DNA from: a virus
Virus record (IMG/VR): IMGVR_UViG_3300017963_000093
Coordinates: 1 to 47,097 of that record
Strand: one strand, 5' to 3'
Length of the DNA stretch: 47,097 nucleotides
The notes under the pieces: generated by a model
Database searches by the model: none
The model's input: the letters and a program-made list of their open reading frames with translations, nothing else
What the model was told of the DNA's origin: nothing
Position numbers and translations under genes: made by a program
In this document: piece by piece, positions 14,799 through 21,291 of the stretch
Position numbering within the stretch: the first letter of the stretch is position 1
How the letters are laid out: every line of letters starts with the position of its first letter

Positions 14799-16696
14799 AC
14801 TTGGGATGCTCCTGCTGTCATGGCCGTAATACGTACGTATGCCGGTTGGAGCCATTCAGCTCCGGTCGTATACCCAGTAGGGTTCGACGTGAGTGTGTGA
14901 AATACCATGATGTGCGGGCACTGAGAACCACAGGTTTCCTCGATCCGGGTGACATAGCCGGGGAGTCGTTCATCAACGGAAGCAGCCCCGGCAGATCCAT
15001 CTCGGACAGTTTCAAAGAAATAGGCAGCGCCCGCGTCAGCTGCTTCGTCATCGTCCTCGTAAGCCCCACATACGATGTGAACGCGACCGCGGTTGGAAAT
15101 AGCCAGGCCATACCCCATGTAGTCGTCGTCCGAACTGGCCGGGGGCAGTAGCTTGTCGATGGCGTAGTAGGTACCGTTTTCGAGCCGATACACATGAGCC
15201 GCACCGGCATTCGATCCTGAGTCATCGTCTCGCCACTCACCAATTACCAGGCGGTCTTGGTCCAGGCCCAAACCCGCACCAAATTTGTTCCCGGCCGTAC
15301 CGTCCGCAATTTTTTGAGATTGGGACCAGGTCGCGCCGGAACCGGTAAAGATGTATACCGCTTCTTTCCCGATGGCCGAAACCGCAATGGTGTTGCCCTG
15401 TACGCGACAGAACGCACCGAACTGGTCAATGGTTGCCGCGTCCGAGGCAGTGAGCTTTGCCTGTTGGGTCCAGGTGCCGCCCACTTTTGTGAAGACGTAG
15501 ACCGCGCCGGTAAAGGTGTTTTGGAGCCAGGCGCCAACGACAATTGTGGTGCCATCGGTATGCACGCCCCAGCCGAAGTAGTCACCGGCGGTGACGTCAT
15601 CACCCTCGAGCTTGGCCACTTGCGACCAGCTCCCGCCACTGTACTCGAACACGTAGGCCGCGTCATTTACCGGAGCGCCCACGACCAATACGTCGCCGGC
15701 CAAACAAACACAAGACTCTTCGCCAAATTTGTCACCGGTCGCCGCGTCGCTGGCAGTGAGAATGTCCGTTTCAGACCAGACTTTGTCCCGGTCCGTACGA
15801 TCAAAGATATACACGGCCCCGGTGGAACTGTTACGTTTTGGTGCCCCGACCGCCACCCGCTGGCCGGAAATAGACAGGCCTTGGCCGAATCTATCATCCT
15901 GTGCCGCGTCCGACGCCGTAAGGGTTGCCTCCAGGGCCCAACCGACCCCAGTTCGCTCGTAGATAAAGGCTGCGCCGGCTTCCGAATCGGCGGTATTGGC
16001 CTTGGCGGCGCCGATTAAGGCATAATTACCGTCCACTCCTACTTCTTTACCGAATACGGCACCGGCATTTCCCGATACGGTATCGGTGACCTTCTGGTAC
16101 CTGGTGTACGAATCCGTGACCGTAGTGGGCATTAAAACATCACAGATCCCAATATCACAGGCCCGGAACAGCGACCCACTGTTGGCGGTTTCCATTGCGA
16201 CCCAGATGATATCTGAGATCGTGTTCGTAACACCACTGCCATTAGACTGGGTCGATACGCGCCAGAGAGGGCGAGCGAATGGCATGTCACCGAACACTTG
16301 TGTGTCATTTGTAATGAGGTCGACCGCTTCCGAGTTGGTCGTACTCACAAAGGATACAGGTGCACCCTTCGGGATTTCATGGGTGGCCCAACACCAAATC
16401 TCTTTACGGTCGCTGAGCGCGATCCAGTTCTGATCCGAAAATGTCAGTGCCGAGGGCAGGTCCGGCTGATCCCACATGTACAGTCGGCCCTCGCCCCGGG
16501 CGAACCACATCATTCCGTTGAACCGGTCCGCGGCCGCCGGTGGTTCGGTTTGGCTGTACACAAACTGGAGGGTCCCACCAGAGAACTGTGCCGCTCCCAG
16601 ATCGTAAATTTCGGTGCCGGCAATCCAGGCTTCCAGGAATGTAGCCGGGTCCACGGTCTGGCCGTCACTGGGTAGAGGTCCTTGGTTAATTATCAT
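14795..16696 (-). CDS. Tail fibre with seven-bladed FG-GAP beta-propeller
   Basis: 633 residues. The N-terminal ~200 residues hold the leader and a domain shared with the 13297 protein. From about residue 205 to 565 seven successive repeats of about 50 residues occur, each with the FG-GAP pattern: an (F/M)G near the start, then a (V/I)x(V/I)G(A/x) strand and a GA(A/V)(Y/F)(V/I)(F/Y) strand. Examples are RFGQGLSISGQRVAVGAP, YFGWGVHTDGTTIVVGAW and FTGAVYVF. Seven FG-GAP repeats are what closes an integrin-alpha-type propeller. Such domains bind proteins or glycans, so this is a good receptor-binding candidate. It overlaps the nozzle gene by 4 bases. Confidence 0.85.
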   Translation of the reverse strand: MIINQGPLPSDGQTVDPATFLEAWIAGTEIYDLGAAQFSGGTLQFVYSQTEPPAAADRFNGMMWFARGEGRLYMWDQPDLPSALTFSDQNWIALSDRKEIWCWATHEIPKGAPVSFVSTTNSEAVDLITNDTQVFGDMPFARPLWRVSTQSNGSGVTNTISDIIWVAMETANSGSLFRACDIGICDVLMPTTVTDSYTRYQKVTDTVSGNAGAVFGKEVGVDGNYALIGAAKANTADSEAGAAFIYERTGVGWALEATLTASDAAQDDRFGQGLSISGQRVAVGAPKRNSSTGAVYIFDRTDRDKVWSETDILTASDAATGDKFGEESCVCLAGDVLVVGAPVNDAAYVFEYSGGSWSQVAKLEGDDVTAGDYFGWGVHTDGTTIVVGAWLQNTFTGAVYVFTKVGGTWTQQAKLTASDAATIDQFGAFCRVQGNTIAVSAIGKEAVYIFTGSGATWSQSQKIADGTAGNKFGAGLGLDQDRLVIGEWRDDDSGSNAGAAHVYRLENGTYYAIDKLLPPASSDDDYMGYGLAISNRGRVHIVCGAYEDDDEAADAGAAYFFETVRDGSAGAASVDERLPGYVTRIEETCGSQCPHIMVFHTLTSNPTGYTTGAEWLQPAYVRITAMTAGASQV

Positions 16697-18339
16697 GTGA
16701 TTGCGTTATCGTACTCGTCTTCAATTGGCTCGCCCTTGACGGCCACGTCGACTACGGTTGGAATGGAAAGGTCCGCGTTCAGGTACCGGATCTGGATCGA
16801 GTAGCCTGGGGGTGCGTCATTCAAGGCAAATTTCTGTGTCGTAATCGTGGCTTCACGGGACGCCCACGGTAACGGGTCCTCCCCCAGGATAATGGGGGTC
16901 GCCTGCCCGATCGTGGTCATACTGGCGGCTGTGACCCAGCCCTCCTGGTCCACATTGTAGAGCATGGTGAATGCGGCGGTCGCTGACGCGGCGTTCTTGA
17001 CAGAGATCCGGAACGAATCCCACACGCACTTCTGTTGGATGTCGCCCGTAAGTAGGAACGCCCGGGTGTCTTCCTGGAACTGGATTGGGGCACCGCTGGG
17101 ATCCAACACCCCCGTATCACACTGGAAGACATGGTACCCCTCAAACGCTCCTGTGACGCTACAGTCCGTGGACAGTTCGCTGTACTGGCTCCACATCCAG
17201 TTCCGTTCCAGACCCCGTTGAGCCACGACCAGATCTTTCGTGCTCCAGGTGTTTAGATACCAGCTGCCAGTTTCCAGATCCAGCGTCAGAATGTAGTTAT
17301 TCTCTTCGGCTCCGTCTAAGGGAACGGCGCAGTGGTAGAAGTTCTCGTGGACGCAGCTGACAGCCTTGTGCACGTACGAGTAATTGATCCGCCGAATCGT
17401 GTCGTGTATATTGTCGGACAGGGGTGGGGAGGCACCAGCCACTACATCTGTGGCGTCGCGCTGGATCGACCGAAACCCGTCCCGTCCCAGGAATATAATG
17501 TCCCCGGCCTGGGATCCTGGCACGTACTGAACCGACCGAGTGGCTACACAGCCTACGTTCTGGGACAGTATCCGGACCCGGGAGTTGGTGGTGTCGAGCG
17601 CGTCCCCGGCCTGAGGAATGTATCCTTCCGAGCCCCATCGCGGCTCCAGGACTGCCAGGGCCTCCCGCTTCAGTACCAGGAGCTTGGGCACATCCTCGCG
17701 GAGGGGCACCAGGGCCATGATGTCCCCACCAATTCCCGGTTCGATCTGGAGCGAGTTGCTGAGGCTGTATGACAGCCCGTCATTCAGTTCGGAGAACCAG
17801 ACGGTTTCCCGATTTTCAGCGTACAGATTGTTGGCGCACCACAGACGGTACTGGAACCAGGCGGCACAGGTTGGAGCCATGCTGGCGGTCTGTGAGTACT
17901 GATTGTCATCGGTAATGACAAACAGGTGCGTTGCCAGAGACAAGGCCGTGTCGTGCGTCTGGGCCATACACACGTACTGGGACCGTCGATTCTCCCAGTA
18001 CCCTTCTATCGCCATGTGGAGTGAATGAGAGGTCAAGGACACACCGGAGGCCCGCTGAGCGACCACACCTGCGCCCGGTACAATATAGACCTTCCCACCA
18101 TAGGCCGCAAACAATGCCTGTTGGTTCAGGGTCGTGTCCTGTGCTCGCCAGAGCCCTTGGGGGAACGCATTTGCCCCGCCCTGGTCCGCGACCCCGCCCC
18201 GGCGCTTCCGCGAAAACGGCTGCGTAGGGTCGGAGTTCTGAAGCAGGACCGTCTGCTGCTGGTCGAGGTAGAACGGTTCGACCTTGTCGACCATCCCACC
18301 GCGGACCGTTGCTGAATGTACCGTGATCTTTTCAGGCAT
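16693..18339 (-). CDS. Tail nozzle / packaged-DNA stabilisation-type protein
   Basis: 548 residues. The N-terminus has the pattern of phage stabilisation or nozzle proteins: an early 'RGGMVDKVEPFYL' stretch, then a DPTQPFSRKRRGG loop. The body is beta-rich with repeated short strands and a late DAxxVVAGASPPLSD segment. P22 gp10-like and T7 gp12-like proteins of similar size lie directly after the adaptor gene, as here (the adaptor at 18339 overlaps its start by one base). It should form the lower tail tube below the adaptor ring. The assignment rests on order, size and general pattern. Confidence 0.6.
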   Translation of the reverse strand: MPEKITVHSATVRGGMVDKVEPFYLDQQQTVLLQNSDPTQPFSRKRRGGVADQGGANAFPQGLWRAQDTTLNQQALFAAYGGKVYIVPGAGVVAQRASGVSLTSHSLHMAIEGYWENRRSQYVCMAQTHDTALSLATHLFVITDDNQYSQTASMAPTCAAWFQYRLWCANNLYAENRETVWFSELNDGLSYSLSNSLQIEPGIGGDIMALVPLREDVPKLLVLKREALAVLEPRWGSEGYIPQAGDALDTTNSRVRILSQNVGCVATRSVQYVPGSQAGDIIFLGRDGFRSIQRDATDVVAGASPPLSDNIHDTIRRINYSYVHKAVSCVHENFYHCAVPLDGAEENNYILTLDLETGSWYLNTWSTKDLVVAQRGLERNWMWSQYSELSTDCSVTGAFEGYHVFQCDTGVLDPSGAPIQFQEDTRAFLLTGDIQQKCVWDSFRISVKNAASATAAFTMLYNVDQEGWVTAASMTTIGQATPIILGEDPLPWASREATITTQKFALNDAPPGYSIQIRYLNADLSIPTVVDVAVKGEPIEDEYDNAIT

Positions 18340-19304
18340 CAGATGTTTCCGTTGTACGGTACCGTATACTCGTCTTCATTGCCCCAGTAGGTTGGCTCCG
18401 GATATGAACGGATGTCTTGGTCCCCGTGTCCCCTTTCCTTGGATGCCCGCCGTTCGAGGATCGCTTCGGCATGGGCGCGTTTGAGTTGACTGTTTTGGTC
18501 TTTTCCTTGTGCCAGATCTATCAAAGAGGCCGCGTACCAGATCATGTACTCGGTGTCGACGGTTGCGGGCGGGACCTGATAGTTCTCGACCAGGGCCGGG
18601 GGGCGCTGGTAATAGCTGATCTGGATCTCAGTGTTGGCCGGCGGCTTCATCAGGAAGTCGATCTTCCGGTACCGGGCCTCGTAGTTGTGTTTCGAGATCC
18701 GAGCCAACCGGTTCCCGCTGCTATCCGCTACCGTCACATCACCGGTGGTGTTTGCGTTCTTGCCGATGGACGTGATCTGGTAGTACGAGTTTGTGGTCGT
18801 GTACGTCCCATCGGCCGTGATACTGACCTCTTCCTCGACCGGGTAGTAGGCGTCCGCGGTGCCGGAGGCGTTGCTGTCATAGGACAAGCCAGACACGTAC
18901 GCGGAGAAGACCTCAGACACGGTGGTGGTGAGCTGGACCGGGGCTATCGCCGCCGGGTCCCTTTGGGTGGCAAAGATGCCCCGGTCCTTCCAGAACAGGG
19001 CTTGGCCGGAAACCTCACCAAAGTAAGTGGCGGGGAGCTCTCGGTCCCAGGCGCCGCCGGCATCGAGAGGGTTCTTGTTGGTCTTGTCGCCGACCCAGTC
19101 AATGGTCAGTACGCGCTGTGGCAGAACCAGCGTCTTGCTTCCGTCGGAGTAGAACGACTCGATCTTTTTCAGGGTTGGCCAAGGGAGTTCTATGGCCCAC
19201 TGTTTGACGGCTTCATTCAGGAAGCGTTTCGTCCGACTGTTCCAGTCCGAGTCAACGCGCCCCGCCAGGCGCTGAGCTTCGGTCACCAGGGTTCCAAAAT
19301 TCAT
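18339..19304 (-). CDS. Head-to-tail adaptor (P22 gp4 / T7 gp11-like)
   Basis: 321 residues. The N-terminal helices (FGTLVTEAQRLAGRVDSDW, RTKRFLNEAVKQWAIELPWP) are typical of phage adaptor proteins that bind the portal ring. A beta-rich insert with Thr/Ser-rich strands (about 130-200) follows, then a C-terminal helical part (MIWYAASLIDLAQGKDQNSQL) common to adaptors. Position between capsid/portal genes and the nozzle protein agrees. It ends directly where the nozzle gene starts. Confidence 0.65.
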   Translation of the reverse strand: MNFGTLVTEAQRLAGRVDSDWNSRTKRFLNEAVKQWAIELPWPTLKKIESFYSDGSKTLVLPQRVLTIDWVGDKTNKNPLDAGGAWDRELPATYFGEVSGQALFWKDRGIFATQRDPAAIAPVQLTTTVSEVFSAYVSGLSYDSNASGTADAYYPVEEEVSITADGTYTTTNSYYQITSIGKNANTTGDVTVADSSGNRLARISKHNYEARYRKIDFLMKPPANTEIQISYYQRPPALVENYQVPPATVDTEYMIWYAASLIDLAQGKDQNSQLKRAHAEAILERRASKERGHGDQDIRSYPEPTYWGNEDEYTVPYNGNI

Positions 19305-19462
19305 TGTAGTCTTTCAAAGGAAATAGCCGAATACTGCCGTATTTGACAAATTTTACACGCTCGTACATATTGACAACGAGCCGGATCACGCCAGGAAACC
19401 CACTCGTGCGGACACCGGTTCGGAGGAGGTTTCCGACGCAGGATTTTGCCTAGCCAGCTCAT
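19301..19462 (-). CDS. Small zinc-ribbon protein
   Basis: 53 residues from the ATG at 19462, which has a strong GGAGGT site 3-8 bases upstream and an ATGA overlap with the stop of the gene before. CPH...C...CKIC (Cys at about 18, 30, 36, 39) suggests a zinc-binding knuckle. The N-terminus is basic (LGKILRRKPPP). It resembles in layout the 83-residue zinc-ribbon protein at 30231. Function unknown; it lies inside the structural block just before the adaptor. Confidence 0.65.
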   Translation of the reverse strand: MSWLGKILRRKPPPNRCPHEWVSWRDPARCQYVRACKICQIRQYSAISFERLQ

Positions 19463-19653
19463 GTTACCTCCTGGTCCGTAATGACCTTGATTCGTTTGAA
19501 TTTCACCGTGCACTGTATCAACATTTTGTGCCGATCCAGATTTGCGGTGTCGAATTCGTCTTCGGCGGCGGACTGGAGAGTAAATTCTTGATCGTCCTGG
19601 TTTGTTTCCCGAACGACATAGAAGACTTCATTTTTATCTGGTATGAGCGCCAT
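19459..19653 (-). CDS. Small protein, paralogue A of a tandem pair
   Basis: 64 residues from the ATG at 19653, which overlaps the stop of its upstream neighbour. It shares FYVVRETNQDD and FKRIKVITDQE with IYIVRETGQPD and VQRVKVQVITEQE of the adjacent gene, so the two arose by tandem duplication. No known domain is recognised; it is short, soluble and beta-like. It ends in an ATGA overlap with the zinc-ribbon gene. Possibly a small virion decoration or chaperone-like factor, but this is a guess. Confidence 0.65.
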   Translation of the reverse strand: MALIPDKNEVFYVVRETNQDDQEFTLQSAAEDEFDTANLDRHKMLIQCTVKFKRIKVITDQEVT

Positions 19654-19835
19654 TACTGCTCCTGTTCCGTGATCACCTGCACCTTTACCCGTTGTACTGT
19701 TGCCAAGATGCCCACCTTTTCGGCACCAATGAGCGGCTCGGCGTAGGCGCGTAAGGCCTCGTCTTTGGTGTTGAAGACCCGATCTGGCTGGCCAGTTTCC
19801 CGCACGATGTAGATTTGGGTTCCTTTGTCTAACAT
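19653..19835 (-). CDS. Small protein, paralogue B of a tandem pair
   Basis: 60 residues from the ATG at 19835 (start placed by overlap with the stop of the LamG-like gene and by alignment with paralogue A). It keeps the two shared blocks (YIVRETGQPD and RVKVQVITEQE) with a different middle section (NTKDEALRAYAEPLIGAEKVG). No domain recognised. Keeping both copies intact suggests both are used, perhaps as partners. Confidence 0.65.
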   Translation of the reverse strand: MLDKGTQIYIVRETGQPDRVFNTKDEALRAYAEPLIGAEKVGILATVQRVKVQVITEQEQ

Positions 19836-20551
19836 TATTGAATAAAGCAGTAAGGCTCCTCCAAAAGTTTTCGTAAATGGTTCGGCGCAAGAAAATGATC
19901 CCATAAACAGAAGTACAAAATATGTGAGCGGGTCGCCATTTCTATGCCCGGAGCAGTAAATTTGAGTGAGGAGTACGTGGCGGATAATGGCGTGGCTGTG
20001 TTTCGCACCACACTTTCTTCCACGGCACCGGTTGTGAGATTTTTCATCATCCCAATTTGCTGGTCCTTATAGCGGAAGGCCCCGACGACTAAAATGGTAT
20101 CACCATTGGCGACTTTCGTAAATGTGGGGCAGCTCCCGTAACCGGGCCACATACGTACGCGAACATCCGGCGTAGCGGCTGACAGAATTTGCAGGCTCGC
20201 ACGGGTGCTCCCCTGATAATCCTGACTGTAGGCTTGCAAGTAATAGCGTGTGGATCCATCTAAGGTCGGCTTGAACAACATCAAAACGGTTGCGTCTTTG
20301 TAGGCCGGCCCCGATTCCTTAAAGCTCGACTCATTCCGCCAGATCGTATTGTACCCACTCATGGCCGGGCCTTCACGGATTGTTTCTTTCAGCTTTACAC
20401 CCCCGGCGTCCATCTTTGCCATCTGGAGCCCGCCCCCGGTAATGTCGTACGCATAATTATCACTCCTACAGATCGTACACTCTTGGAGTCCCCGCGCTAG
20501 TGGGTGTGTGAAATCAACGCGGCGCCCTTCCGGAGGCCTATCAACCCTCAT
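19835..20551 (-). CDS. LamG/concanavalin-like jelly-roll structural protein
   Basis: 238 residues. The opening VDFTHPLARGLQEC matches the 'x(N/D)xxHPLAxGLxxC' start of many phage proteins with a LamG-like jelly-roll, and the end (HLRKLLEEPYCFIQ) matches their 'LxxxPYxF(L/I)' close. The interior alternates short strands typical of the fold (ATVLMLFKPTL, YYLQAYSQDY). Such proteins are carbohydrate-binding or stabilising parts of phage tails. It overlaps the 20541 gene by 11 bases. Confidence 0.6.
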   Translation of the reverse strand: MRVDRPPEGRRVDFTHPLARGLQECTICRSDNYAYDITGGGLQMAKMDAGGVKLKETIREGPAMSGYNTIWRNESSFKESGPAYKDATVLMLFKPTLDGSTRYYLQAYSQDYQGSTRASLQILSAATPDVRVRMWPGYGSCPTFTKVANGDTILVVGAFRYKDQQIGMMKNLTTGAVEESVVRNTATPLSATYSSLKFTAPGIEMATRSHILYFCLWDHFLAPNHLRKLLEEPYCFIQ

Positions 20552-20999
20552 AGCTCGCTAATGCCTCGGCTTTCCACATGACCAGGCCACTGGATCCAAT
20601 ATTATTATGACACACCGCACGGAGTCGTTTAATAGCGGAGCAGTCGATGTGCGATACGAACTCCTCACATTTGTTGTACACCGACGAGCTCTCCTGGGTG
20701 TTTTGGAGCCCGTCCACCAACTCGAGATGCACATTGGCGTCAATGTCTGCGAGCCGATGCCACTCACTTTTGGTAATGTCAATAATGTTCTGAAAGGCCA
20801 CAATATCGGTTGTGGTGTAAGACGGCGTCGGATTAAACTCGATCAGGGTCTGCGCCGGATTCTCGGCCTGTGTGATAGCCGTGGCAGCCGCGGCAACAAA
20901 GGTGCGGAAAGAATGGAGGGTACGCCAAGCGTTAGCTGACTCCGTGCTGTTTACCTCAATTCGGTACTCAGTTCCGAATGTCGGGGTAGCGGTATTCAA
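20541..20999 (-). CDS. Hypothetical structural-region protein
   Basis: 152 residues if read from the TTG at 20999; an in-frame stop lies 10 codons upstream and no ATG or ribosome site was found, so the start is unsure. Contents: a beta-like N-terminus (TPTFGTEYRIEVNSTES), a helical middle and five cysteine/histidine-bearing spots near the end. No family recognised. It lies between a short Gly-rich protein and the LamG-like gene, so it is probably a virion or assembly component. Confidence 0.5.
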   Translation of the reverse strand: MNTATPTFGTEYRIEVNSTESANAWRTLHSFRTFVAAAATAITQAENPAQTLIEFNPTPSYTTTDIVAFQNIIDITKSEWHRLADIDANVHLELVDGLQNTQESSSVYNKCEEFVSHIDCSAIKRLRAVCHNNIGSSGLVMWKAEALASYEG

Positions 21000-21029
21000 T
21001 GGTGCGTGTAGGATCGAAAGCAGGACATC

Positions 21030-21224
21030 TTAGTAATTGGTCACGTCCAGTTCATCGCTGGCAAGTACCAATCCACCTGAAACCGTCGTGACTTCCTGCA
21101 CATCTGAAAGCACGGCCTTGGTCAGACTCGCCGTACCGCCACCGCCACCGCCGCTTCCCGTATCCGGGATCCACTTCTGTGCCGTGGCGTCCCAGATGTG
21201 TGCGTGAATGTCTCTGTTTTCCAT
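21030..21224 (-). CDS. Short Gly-rich tail-associated protein
   Basis: 64 residues from the ATG at 21224 (a TTG lies 12 bases earlier). It opens with ENRDIHAHIWDATAQKWIP, has a run of six glycines and a short hydrophobic C-terminus. Small proteins of this form (HIWD...W, then a Gly run) occur in other phage tail regions, and the Gly run may be a hinge. It is the first gene after the terminator at 21235-21284. Confidence 0.5.
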   Translation of the reverse strand: MENRDIHAHIWDATAQKWIPDTGSGGGGGGTASLTKAVLSDVQEVTTVSGGLVLASDELDVTNY

Positions 21225-21234
21225 TAGTTTATCC

Positions 21235-21284
21235 AAAAAGACGGGCGGGGCAGGGGCCGCCGCTACCCACTGCCCTCGTCCGTC
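21235..21284 (-). terminator. Rho-independent terminator after the double glycosyltransferase
   Basis: Read on the minus strand: GACGG and GGGCAG pair with CTGCCC and CCGTC around a small internal loop, and five Ts follow (AAAAA at 21235-21239 on the plus strand). It lies 8 bases after the stop at 21292 and just before the ATG at 21224, separating head/glycosyltransferase genes from tail genes. Confidence 0.75.
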
Positions 21285-21291
21285 ATAGGGT

